Part shown: piece by piece, positions 17,390 through 24,898 of the stretch | Position numbering within the stretch: the first letter of the stretch is position 1 | Layout: the number at the start of each line of letters is the position of its first letter | Assembly (NCBI RefSeq): GCF_004791695.1 | Contig: NZ_SRSO01000015.1 | Coordinates: 1-64,000, forward strand | Origin: Flavivirga rizhaonensis | Lineage (GTDB): Bacteria; Bacteroidota; Bacteroidia; Flavobacteriales; Flavobacteriaceae | Direction: 5' to 3' | Length of the DNA: 64,000 nt | Translations under genes and position numbers: made by a program | The notes under the pieces: generated by a model | The model's database searches: none | Told to the model about the DNA's origin: nothing | Seen by the model: the letters and a program-made list of their open reading frames with translations, nothing else

Positions 17390-18757
17390 ATGGAAAATAA
17401 TATTCAACTAGACAAAGACCCAATAAGACCATTGTTTTTTAAATATTACATTCCCATCCTTACAAGTTTATTGTCTGTTACCATACTTCAAGTGATAGAT
17501 GGTGTCATTCTTTCGCAGTATGTAGGTAAAGAAGGCGTAGCAGCCGTTGGGATGTTTGGAACTATAATTACCGTCTTCATTGCGTTTGGTCTAACACTGG
17601 TCATAGGTGGTGGTATTTTAATGGGAAAAAACTTTGGAGCTGGTAATTATTCCAAAGCGCAAGAGGTTTTTCAGTTTACAACTACGCTTGCGATATTATT
17701 TGGTCTTATAATAATAGTATTAACACCTTTTATAGCAAGTGATATTGTTTCTTTTTTAGTTGGTAGCACGGAAACTGAATTATTCAACAAGACCTTAGAT
17801 TATATGTTTTGGGGATTCATATGGACTCCTATTTTTCTATTGAGGATGATTTTAGGAAACGCTATAAGCCACGATGGTGCTCCAAAAGTGACAAAGAATG
17901 CTACCGTTTTTGCTGTGGTTCTAAATATTTTATTAGACATATTACTAGTAATTGTATTCCCTTTTGGTACAGCAGGCGCTTCAATTGCCACTGGTATTTC
18001 TGTATTGTTATCAACATTTTATCTTGTTTATTATATTAATAGGGAGAAAGGACATTTAAAGATTAGAAATTATAAATTCACAGTAAAACTAGATGAATGG
18101 AGAGAGTTACTCAATTATGGAATTCCATCGTTTGTGTCTGAGATTTCTTTTTCCATTGGGTTGTTATTGATAAATATGAGGTTGGCTCAATTTGGAGCTG
18201 TTTTTGTTTCTGTTTTTGGTATAATTAATTACTTAAGTTTCATTTTTCTGAGACTATTTACTGCTGCCATGGTTTCTGCCTTGCCTATTATGTCTTTTAA
18301 CATTGGTGCAAAACTACCAAACAGGGTGCTTGGTAGTTTTAAATTCACACTTAAGTTTACTTTCGTTGTCGGAATTGTAGTTGTGGCTTTAGGTCTTTTA
18401 ATCCCTGAGTTTCTAGTGACAATATTTTCAGGTTCTGAAACAGAAGAGTTTAAAAAAATAGCCTCAAATGCATTAGGCTTATTTTTTCTTTTCTTCATAG
18501 TAGCTGGCCCTAATTATATTCTGGGTGCTTATCTTCAAAGCATTGGAAAATTGATTCCATCAATTATCTTAAACCTACTTAAAGGGAGTGTTTTGGTAGC
18601 TATACCTTTGTTTTTAATGCCTGAGTATTTAGATAATGACAAGGAATGGATATGGCTCTCACGTACTTTTTCAGAAGTAGGTGCTTTTATGTTGGTTGGT
18701 TTTTATATACTTAATCAACGTCAGTTCTTTTTTAGTGATAAGGCCATATTGAAGTAA
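17390..18757 (+). CDS. MATE family efflux transporter
   Basis: A 455-residue integral membrane protein of normal MATE length with about 12 membrane helices arranged as two related halves, for example LQVIDGVILSQYVGKEGVAAVGM near the start, which is the family's first-helix pattern (split here: LQVIDGVILSQY then VGKEGVAAVG). MATE proteins export cationic drugs or metabolites in exchange for Na+ or H+. It is the first cargo gene right of the truncated tRNA and converges on the next gene with only three bases between stops. Confidence 0.88.
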   Translation: MENNIQLDKDPIRPLFFKYYIPILTSLLSVTILQVIDGVILSQYVGKEGVAAVGMFGTIITVFIAFGLTLVIGGGILMGKNFGAGNYSKAQEVFQFTTTLAILFGLIIIVLTPFIASDIVSFLVGSTETELFNKTLDYMFWGFIWTPIFLLRMILGNAISHDGAPKVTKNATVFAVVLNILLDILLVIVFPFGTAGASIATGISVLLSTFYLVYYINREKGHLKIRNYKFTVKLDEWRELLNYGIPSFVSEISFSIGLLLINMRLAQFGAVFVSVFGIINYLSFIFLRLFTAAMVSALPIMSFNIGAKLPNRVLGSFKFTLKFTFVVGIVVVALGLLIPEFLVTIFSGSETEEFKKIASNALGLFFLFFIVAGPNYILGAYLQSIGKLIPSIILNLLKGSVLVAIPLFLMPEYLDNDKEWIWLSRTFSEVGAFMLVGFYILNQRQFFFSDKAILK

Positions 18758-18760
18758 TTT

Positions 18761-19666
18761 TTATTCAATATTATTGTGCCAATCTAACAATTCTTGAGTG
18801 TCAATAATCGACCAAGAGTGTGGATGTCGCTTCCCATTTGTACGATATCCTTTATTTTGAGTAATAATTATTTCAGCTTTCTTATTGCCGTTATTATATA
18901 AGTAATTTATTAGTGCTGTACCAACATAAATATTTTCTTCAGAAAATTGGTTTCGGCATTTTTCTTTTATATACCACATTGGGGCTACTTCATGATAGTA
19001 TCTTATAGGTATATTTAATAAGTATTTTGCATTTCCAAAATCAGGCTCAGTTATTGTTACGGCTGACGCTTTAATATAATTATCTCTATTTACTATAGGA
19101 TTACCAAGCTCTTTATCATATTCGTTTTTGATAATTTCAGCTTCTTTTTTGCCAATTATCGATTTTGGAGCATCGCAAACTCTAACAATTTCTCTTTCAC
19201 AATATTTGTAAAACTCTAAATAGTCAAGGTTAGCATCTCCTGAGAATATTCCTTTGGGAATTAACTTGGTGATTTGTCTCTCAATAACCGATTCTGCATA
19301 TCTTAACCCTTCAGTAGCGCCTCTAGAAAACCCATCATATAATAGACTTTTTGAAGGAATATTGTTATTATCCAAAGCATGTGTAATACAAGCATCAACC
19401 ATATCTATATTATTATGTGATTTAAAGAAATTAGTTTTCATAACTATCAATATTATTAATACACCATCTTTTTCAAACACTAAGGGAATATCTTTTACAC
19501 CATTTCCACCATTATACCCGAAAAGAACCAGTAAACCTTTACAGTTAGTTGGGTTATTTAACTTTTTATATCGATAAGTTTTATTGTCTTCCTGAAATTC
19601 TACAGTTTGTCCTTGTAGCTGATGAATTGAAATTAATACAATTAGTATTATTAGTAATTGTTTCAT
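18761..19666 (-). CDS. Secreted alpha/beta-hydrolase-like protein
   Basis: I choose the ATG at 19664-19666 because the product (301 residues) then begins with a signal peptide, MKQLLIILIVLISIHQLQGQ; an upstream ATG at 19750 would add 28 residues before it. The nucleophile elbow GFSRGA (Gly-x-Ser-x-Gly) and a C-terminal His in RHPHSWSII fit an alpha/beta hydrolase with Ser-His catalysis. The substrate is unknown; acyl esterase or feruloyl-esterase-like roles are possible. The protein is probably periplasmic. Confidence 0.6.
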   Translation of the reverse strand: MKQLLIILIVLISIHQLQGQTVEFQEDNKTYRYKKLNNPTNCKGLLVLFGYNGGNGVKDIPLVFEKDGVLIILIVMKTNFFKSHNNIDMVDACITHALDNNNIPSKSLLYDGFSRGATEGLRYAESVIERQITKLIPKGIFSGDANLDYLEFYKYCEREIVRVCDAPKSIIGKKEAEIIKNEYDKELGNPIVNRDNYIKASAVTITEPDFGNAKYLLNIPIRYYHEVAPMWYIKEKCRNQFSEENIYVGTALINYLYNNGNKKAEIIITQNKGYRTNGKRHPHSWSIIDTQELLDWHNNIE

Positions 19667-19760
19667 GGTTATTCTATTTAGTCTTTTAATATTAAAATCT
19701 ATTTTTAATTGAGATATTGCCTTACTAATCTTGATACACTTTAATTTCAATTCCTTTTAG

Positions 19761-20303
19761 TTATTGATACAGAACATATCTTGGCGGTACAAGCCCATTT
19801 AATCTCAAATAAACTAGCATTTGACCCCTATGATGAGTTATGTGGTCAGTTAGTAATAATAATATTTGTTGCTTTGACCTATTCAATCCGAAATAATCTA
19901 GCTTATCATCAAATTGAGAAGTGTCAAATTCTTCAATAAACTCAATGGTTTTATCAAATGTGTTATTAATTATTGTAAGCATTTCTTCTTTGGGTTTATT
20001 GTCAACGTCAAAATTAGTCTCTTTTTCATAGTCTCTTGGGTCTCGTCCTCCTAATAAAGTCTGGCAATGCCAATCCATTGCCCCTCCAATATGCATTAAA
20101 TTTTCTGCAAAGCTCATTGATTCGGGTGTTGCTTTAAAGCTATACTTTTCCTCTGTCATTGTTTCTGCTACAAGGAGTAAATACTTTCGAGAATTTTCCA
20201 ATCGCTCTAAATAATCTTTTATAAATTTATTCTGTTGTGCCAACAAAGATGACGTTATAGAACTAACTAGAATAACGGTAGTAATAATAAGGATTCGTTT
20301 CAT
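19761..20303 (-). CDS. Secreted DinB-like protein
   Basis: A 180-residue protein with a signal peptide (1-22) followed by a four-helix DinB-type domain. The metal-binding pattern is visible: a His in LMHIGGAMDWH and the C-terminal DHITHHRGQM, the usual DinB histidine motif. DinB/YfiT-type metalloenzymes include thiol transferases and hydrolases; the exact reaction is unknown. Export is unusual for the wider family but common for this form in Bacteroidota. It may be co-transcribed with the hydrolase gene downstream, 94 bases away from its likely start. Confidence 0.75.
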   Translation of the reverse strand: MKRILIITTVILVSSITSSLLAQQNKFIKDYLERLENSRKYLLLVAETMTEEKYSFKATPESMSFAENLMHIGGAMDWHCQTLLGGRDPRDYEKETNFDVDNKPKEEMLTIINNTFDKTIEFIEEFDTSQFDDKLDYFGLNRSKQQILLLLTDHITHHRGQMLVYLRLNGLVPPRYVLYQ

Positions 20304-20417
20304 AATATTAAAGTTTAGTTTGTATTGAAATTTAGATAGCCATAATTTCTGTAAAAGAACATAAACTAAAAAAAATTATTGGAGGTATGAGGTAGGATTA
20401 AGGGACTAGTACCCGTA

Positions 20418-21359
20418 TTAATTTTTGAATTTAGCAATTAATTCAGCCCTATTTGAAACGTTAAGTTTGTTATAAATATTGGTAATATGAGTTTTAACGG
20501 TACTTAAACTAATGAATAAGTTGTCAGCAATATCCTTATTGCTTTTCCCTTCAAGTATGAGCTTTTTAACATTTAATTCCTGTTTACTTAATTCTTGATT
20601 TTCTTTCTTTGTTTTAGTCATTTTCAATGAAAAAAGATATACTGCTGATATTAATAATAAGAATCCAAGAATAAAATTAATCAACTTACTAATAGAATAT
20701 TTATTTTCAGTAGTTTTTAAATGGTAAAATACCAACTCCTTTTCTAAAAAGTCATATTCACTTGCATCAATTTCACTTAGTTTCAATTCCCCAAGTAGAC
20801 TTGTGTAATATTTTGGGTTAAGAGAAATATCTTTTTCAAGCAGATTTTTGTTTTTGAGTTCTTTAACACCTATTAGTTTTATTGCTAAAATTTTAAGGGA
20901 GTCCTTAGCGTAGTTTCTGATTTCGTTTAAATATATAGTTTGGTTCTTTGATTTAGCATCTTGCTTTTCTATGAATTTTTTAAACTTTTGCCATTCTTTA
21001 TCGATAGAATTGGTATTTGTATATACTGAAAAAGAGGTGTCGCTTTTTTGAAAAATTAAAGAATCATTATTTGATAAAATAAAACTCTTGGCAACTTTCT
21101 TTTTATTATTTATGAAAAGAGTATATAATTTGTCTTCGTTTGAAAGTTCATAATTAATATTAAAAAATCCATTCTTGTCTACTTGAGTACTGGCAATAAT
21201 ATTTGGTTCTTCAGATAGGTTAGTATTTTTTGTAGACAAAAAAACCTGTTGTTTATCTGTTAAACTGTCACTGGACGTTATATATCCAGATATATTTGTT
21301 TGAGCCTTAGCTTCAATGCATATTAAGGTTAAGAATATAAAAACAAGAATTTTATTCAT
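20418..21359 (-). CDS. Membrane-anchored LuxR-type regulator
   Basis: A 313-residue protein: signal peptide (ending KAQ at about 20), an extracytoplasmic region to about 220 with an Ig-like start (SGYITSSDSLTDK), one transmembrane helix (about 222-242) and a cytoplasmic LuxR/GerE helix-turn-helix at about 256-313 (LSKQELNVKKLILEGKSNKD, then STVKTHITNIYNKL). This is a one-component regulator that could sense something outside the inner membrane and control transcription directly, as in other Bacteroidota families with TM-LuxR architecture. Targets are unknown; the secreted DinB and hydrolase genes lie just downstream. Confidence 0.78.
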   Translation of the reverse strand: MNKILVFIFLTLICIEAKAQTNISGYITSSDSLTDKQQVFLSTKNTNLSEEPNIIASTQVDKNGFFNINYELSNEDKLYTLFINNKKKVAKSFILSNNDSLIFQKSDTSFSVYTNTNSIDKEWQKFKKFIEKQDAKSKNQTIYLNEIRNYAKDSLKILAIKLIGVKELKNKNLLEKDISLNPKYYTSLLGELKLSEIDASEYDFLEKELVFYHLKTTENKYSISKLINFILGFLLLISAVYLFSLKMTKTKKENQELSKQELNVKKLILEGKSNKDIADNLFISLSTVKTHITNIYNKLNVSNRAELIAKFKN

Positions 21360-21744
21360 TTAGTACCTTGATTACAGTTTTGCGACTTATTAAGGATAAA
21401 TACTTATTTTAAGCATCCATGTTCAAATTTAAAGAAATATCTTTCACTTTAAGTTAATTAAGAAATTAATAATTTAGAAGAATTATAATTTTATAAAAAA
21501 TTCGCAAACAACTAATAAACAATTAAAAAGGGTGGTGGGTTTTAACACAGTTCTACTTCTTAAAGATACCTCCCACAATTAAATAATCATAATTATTTTA
21601 AATAATAAAATAGATTGGCGGTGGGTTTTTGCACTTAAATGATTTTAAAGTAGTGCTTTGAAGTTTGTGATGTAGAAAAATATCCAATAAAGTGTCATAT
21701 TTTTAAAGCTTTACTAACTAACATAGTAGAGATACAAACTAAAA
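21360..21744. other. Intergenic region with internal repeat copy
   Basis: No gene. It contains a third, shorter copy of the island-boundary repeat: 21560-21640 matches 16946-17040 (TTAAAGATA..TCCCACAA, then an A+T segment with TAATCATAATTATTTTAA, then GGTGGGTTTTTGCACTTAA). A G-rich motif also lies at 21531-21543. This divides the island into two segments (about 17.2-21.5 kb and 21.7-22.8 kb). Confidence 0.65.
21560..21640. repeat. Internal copy of island-boundary repeat
   Basis: This 81-bp stretch recurs at 16946-17040, where the G-rich motif is doubled in tandem. A related but weaker match precedes the right copy at about 22850-22905. It suggests two tandem insertions with related ends, or an internal recombination remnant. 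Confidence 0.6.
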
Positions 21745-22251
21745 ATGGGAAAAGAACACGAAACCATATTTCTTAAAGCACTAGAAGAAAATCAGCAGCG
21801 GTTATTTAGGATTTGTTTGATTTATTCAAAAGATAGGGAAGATGCTAAAGACCTTTTTCAGGAAGTATTAGTTCGTGTATGGCAATCAACAGCTACGTTT
21901 AAAGGTAAATCTTCCTTCGGGACTTGGATGTTTAGAATCGCCCTCAATGTTTGTCTTCAATTCAAAACTAAACGCACGAAGAACGAAAGTCGGTTAATAA
22001 AATTAGATAGTATTACAATAGCCAATTTCAGGTCTGTGGAAAAGGTCGAAGAACCAAATGAAAAGTTGAAACATCTAAGAAAATGTATAAAAAACCTAAA
22101 GAAAAGTGATAAGGTAATTATTGCCCTTTATCTGGAAGAGCTTGCTTATAAGGAAATTTCAAGCATTCTTGGTATAACTGAAAATAATGTAGCAGTAAAA
22201 ATCAAACGGATTAAATCGAAATTGTTAAACTGTATAAATGAAATATCATGA
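21745..22251 (+). CDS. ECF-type RNA polymerase sigma factor
   Basis: A 168-residue sigma-70 family protein of ECF type. Region 2 is visible at about 20-75 (SKDREDAKDLFQEVLVRVWQ, FGTWMFRIALN) and region 4 at about 125-165 (YLEELAYKEISSILGITENN, then KIKRIKSKL). The ATG of the next gene overlaps the TGA in an ATGA arrangement, so the two are translationally coupled. ECF factors redirect RNA polymerase to stress or envelope genes and are usually controlled by the partner encoded next to them. Confidence 0.88.
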   Translation: MGKEHETIFLKALEENQQRLFRICLIYSKDREDAKDLFQEVLVRVWQSTATFKGKSSFGTWMFRIALNVCLQFKTKRTKNESRLIKLDSITIANFRSVEKVEEPNEKLKHLRKCIKNLKKSDKVIIALYLEELAYKEISSILGITENNVAVKIKRIKSKLLNCINEIS

Positions 22252-22835
22252 TAGAAGATGAATTAATTAAAATTTGGCAGTCGTCAAGCAATCAAGAACG
22301 AATAAAGTTCGAGAAATCAAAATTGATGATAGAATTACAATCAAGTTTAGGGCGTTTACATCGCTGGTGGAAATATATAGAGCTTGTAGAGGTGATTATG
22401 GCAATAATTGGGATTTTATTATCTATTTTTCTAGTATTCTTTATACCCTTTGTCCTTATAAAAATAGCGATAGTTTTTATCATAATTTGTGCGATTTATT
22501 TGATAATCAAATATCAAGGTGTTCATAGGTTTAAACCAAGTGATTTGGAAGAAAATTATCTAGATTATCTCAGAAATACTAGAGAATATCTTGAGGTACA
22601 AAAGAAATTCCTTGAAACTTATGTGCATTGGGGAATTTTACCGATTTACCCCATAATGGTATTGTTTACTATTGGTATTTGGGAAAATGCACCGATATAT
22701 TTTATTGTCTTTATCAATATAGCTGTAATTGGAATAGGGATTTACGGATATTTTTTAAACAAAAAAAGAGTGGAACATGAAATTAATCCGAGGATAGCGA
22801 GAATAGATGAATTGATAAAAACGTTAAATGAATAA
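22248..22835 (+). CDS. Membrane protein, putative partner of the sigma factor
   Basis: A 195-residue protein with a cytoplasmic N-terminus (LIKIWQSSSNQERIKFEKSK) and four hydrophobic segments in two pairs (about 43-83 and 128-165). It overlaps the sigma gene by four bases. This arrangement is common in Flavobacteria; I infer an anti-sigma or sigma-modulating role from position. I see no zinc-binding anti-sigma motif (HxxxCxxC), so the mechanism would differ from the ZAS family. Confidence 0.6.
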   Translation: MIEDELIKIWQSSSNQERIKFEKSKLMIELQSSLGRLHRWWKYIELVEVIMAIIGILLSIFLVFFIPFVLIKIAIVFIIICAIYLIIKYQGVHRFKPSDLEENYLDYLRNTREYLEVQKKFLETYVHWGILPIYPIMVLFTIGIWENAPIYFIVFINIAVIGIGIYGYFLNKKRVEHEINPRIARIDELIKTLNE

Positions 22836-22871
22836 CTCTAATGTTGATAGAATTCCCAACTAGATATTTTT

Positions 22872-23047
22872 TAAAATAGTGGTGGGTTTTAGTGGTGGGT
22901 TTTTGCAACTAAATGCATACATTTGCATCATTATGCAGGTAAATGCAGCATAACTTAAATGTTGTAAAATGCTTGTAAACACTGGGAAGTGTTGTGAATA
23001 AAGGTAATGGGGATGTAGCTCAGTTGGCTAGAGCGCTTGACTGGCAG
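22872..23047. repeat. Right copy of 176-bp direct repeat (possible att site)
   Basis: Matches 16997-17172 without gaps. It carries two G-rich GTGGTGGGTTTT motifs (22879 and 22892), the tRNA leader and the tRNA 5' half, and continues without interruption into the tRNA 3' half, giving an intact tRNA. Confidence 0.75.
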
Positions 23048-23082
23048 TCAAGAGGTCGTCGGTTCGAATCCGATCTTCTCCA
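23009..23082 (+). tRNA. tRNA-Ala (anticodon GGC)
   Basis: Cloverleaf by eye: acceptor GGGGATG with CTTCTCC, D arm GCTC...GAGC, anticodon arm CTTGA-CTGGCAG-TCAAG (anticodon GGC), T arm GTCGG-TTCGAAT-CCGAT, discriminator A. The G3:U70 wobble pair, the major alanine identity element, is present. One T-T mismatch occurs in the acceptor stem (position 6-67). CCA is not encoded. Confidence 0.95.
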
Positions 23083-23092
23083 CAGTTTATTA

Positions 23093-23126
23093 AAAAGATC
23101 TGATGAATTTATTTGTCAGATCTTTT
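23093..23126 (+). terminator. Terminator after tRNA-Ala
   Basis: AAAAGATCTGA (23093-23103) pairs perfectly with TCAGATCTTTT (23116-23126) across a 12-base loop. It lies 11 bases downstream of the tRNA; the T tract is short and part of the stem. Confidence 0.75.
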
Positions 23127-23158
23127 GTGTTTATTTGTAGTCCACAAATTCAAATCGC

Positions 23159-24898
23159 ATGAAGATTAAAATATCCATTTTTGCATTATTAACCTTTATC
23201 TTGTTTTGTTGTTCAAAGGATGATAAGCCAGTTGAAATTCAGACAGGAAATATTAAATTGGAAATTGTATTTAATGATGGTACCAGTCCCATATTAGATG
23301 CTACTGTTTCTATTGATGCTATCTCAAAACAAAAAGTTACTGGTGTTGATGGATTAGTAACTTTCGAAAATATAGAAGTAGGAAACTATGAGGTCTCTGT
23401 TAGTATACCTTTTAGTGATATTATTACAAAGGAGAATATTGTGGTGGAAGCAGATAAAACTACTAATGAATTAATTCTCATTGATTATCCTAAGCCAATA
23501 ACTCCAGAAAAGATAGATATTGATAAATGGTTAAATGCTTGTTATGAAAGTTTAGTTTCTGATGATATTTTTGGAGCAAAAGGTTATGCGACATACTGGG
23601 GAGATGTTGGGGTAGATGTATTTATGGGTAACATTAATCTTAATTTTCCAACTCGTAAAATGGATACCTATGATTTTGGTTCGACCGATAAAATAATAGA
23701 GGATATATGGACAAATCATTATCAAGTTATTAGGAAAACGACTATTGGTATTGAAGCGATTGAAACTTCGGAATATGTCACTGAATTGAATACCGATGAA
23801 AACATTGCTAAAGCAGAGTTTAAGTTTTTAAGAGCACTTACTTATTTTAACCTAGTAAAATTATTTGGAAATCCAGTACTGGTTACTTCCACTGAAATTC
23901 CTTCGGATAATAATTCTGTTGTTCAAGACCCGTTGAAAGTTTATGAGTTTATAGAGGCAGATTTAATTTTTGCAGAAAGTAATCTAAGTCAGTCAAATAT
24001 AAAGAACAAAGCATCGGTTTCTGCAGCTCAAGCTTTATTGGGAAAAGTTTATTTGCAAATGGCAGGTTTCCCTTTGTTACAAAGCGATAAGTATTTAAAA
24101 GCTCTAGAGCAATTTAATAAATTGGATGGGCTATATGCTTTAGAAACAAATTATGGTGACATCTTTAATAGTGATAAAACAGCAAACAGCAGTGAGGTAA
24201 TTTTCTCAATAGATTTTACTATTCCTAATGATTCTAACCTAAAAAGTTGGGATTGGTTCTATTGGGGGCCTTTAGAAGTTACAGAACGAGACTTTTTTTT
24301 ACTAGCACCTAATTTTATTAAAGGTTACTTTAAAAATCCGAATGATTTAGATATCCCTGTGTCATTTCCTCTGAATATTGAAGATAGTAGGTTTTTTGAA
24401 AATATAGTATCGTTTACAATTCAAAATAATGCTTCTGTAAATGCCGAAGATACTGCAAATTGGCGCCCATATAAATTTAGTGAGAACTACCAAGAAGGAA
24501 AATCATTTCAATTACCGTATCTAAGATATGCAGACATACTTTTAATGATAGCTGAGGTAGAGAATGCAATTAATGGTGGTCCAACAATTAAAGCATATGA
24601 TGCTATTAACAAAGTGAGAAGACGAGCTTTTGGAAATACAGAAAATGATGTGACACCAGGCCTTAATCAACAAGACTTTCTAGATGTTTTATTTGAAGAA
24701 AGACTTCTAGAATTATGTTTTGAAGGACATCGAAAAGATGATTTAATTAGAATACAGAAATTGGAGAGTGTTATAGAAAACCATAATGCAAATAGTTCCC
24801 AAAACATGAAAAACTATCAGTCACATAAACACATTTTACCAATACCCGAATTAGAGATAAATCTTAATCCAGGAGTTTTTCAAAATCCAGGGTATTAA
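23159..24898 (+). CDS. SusD/RagB-like lipoprotein with N-terminal Ig-like domain
   Basis: A 579-residue lipoprotein (lipobox FILFCC, acylated Cys at 17 or 18). Residues about 28-108 form a carboxypeptidase-regulatory/CnaB-like beta domain (PILDATVSIDAISKQKVTG, ENIEVGNYEVSV). From about 115 on it is SusD-like, with the N-terminal helical pattern IDKWLNACYESLVSDDIFG, repeated helical hairpins (KAEFKFLRALTYFNLVKLFG; ALLGKVYLQMAG) and the C-terminal FEERLLELCFEGHRKDDLIR signature. SusD proteins bind ligands at the cell surface with a TonB-dependent SusC partner. No SusC gene lies in the window. Its stop abuts the convergent pigment cluster with no intergenic base. Confidence 0.85.
   Translation: MKIKISIFALLTFILFCCSKDDKPVEIQTGNIKLEIVFNDGTSPILDATVSIDAISKQKVTGVDGLVTFENIEVGNYEVSVSIPFSDIITKENIVVEADKTTNELILIDYPKPITPEKIDIDKWLNACYESLVSDDIFGAKGYATYWGDVGVDVFMGNINLNFPTRKMDTYDFGSTDKIIEDIWTNHYQVIRKTTIGIEAIETSEYVTELNTDENIAKAEFKFLRALTYFNLVKLFGNPVLVTSTEIPSDNNSVVQDPLKVYEFIEADLIFAESNLSQSNIKNKASVSAAQALLGKVYLQMAGFPLLQSDKYLKALEQFNKLDGLYALETNYGDIFNSDKTANSSEVIFSIDFTIPNDSNLKSWDWFYWGPLEVTERDFFLLAPNFIKGYFKNPNDLDIPVSFPLNIEDSRFFENIVSFTIQNNASVNAEDTANWRPYKFSENYQEGKSFQLPYLRYADILLMIAEVENAINGGPTIKAYDAINKVRRRAFGNTENDVTPGLNQQDFLDVLFEERLLELCFEGHRKDDLIRIQKLESVIENHNANSSQNMKNYQSHKHILPIPELEINLNPGVFQNPGY

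Larger units (their letters stand above)
22836..23158. other. Right boundary of the tRNA-Ala repeat island
   Basis: This gap contains the right 176-bp repeat copy, the intact tRNA-Ala gene and its terminator. No protein gene is present. Confidence 0.7.

Noticed and set aside
22248..22835. Classical zinc-binding anti-sigma factor
   Set aside because: The HxxxCxxC motif is absent; only position supports a link with the sigma factor.
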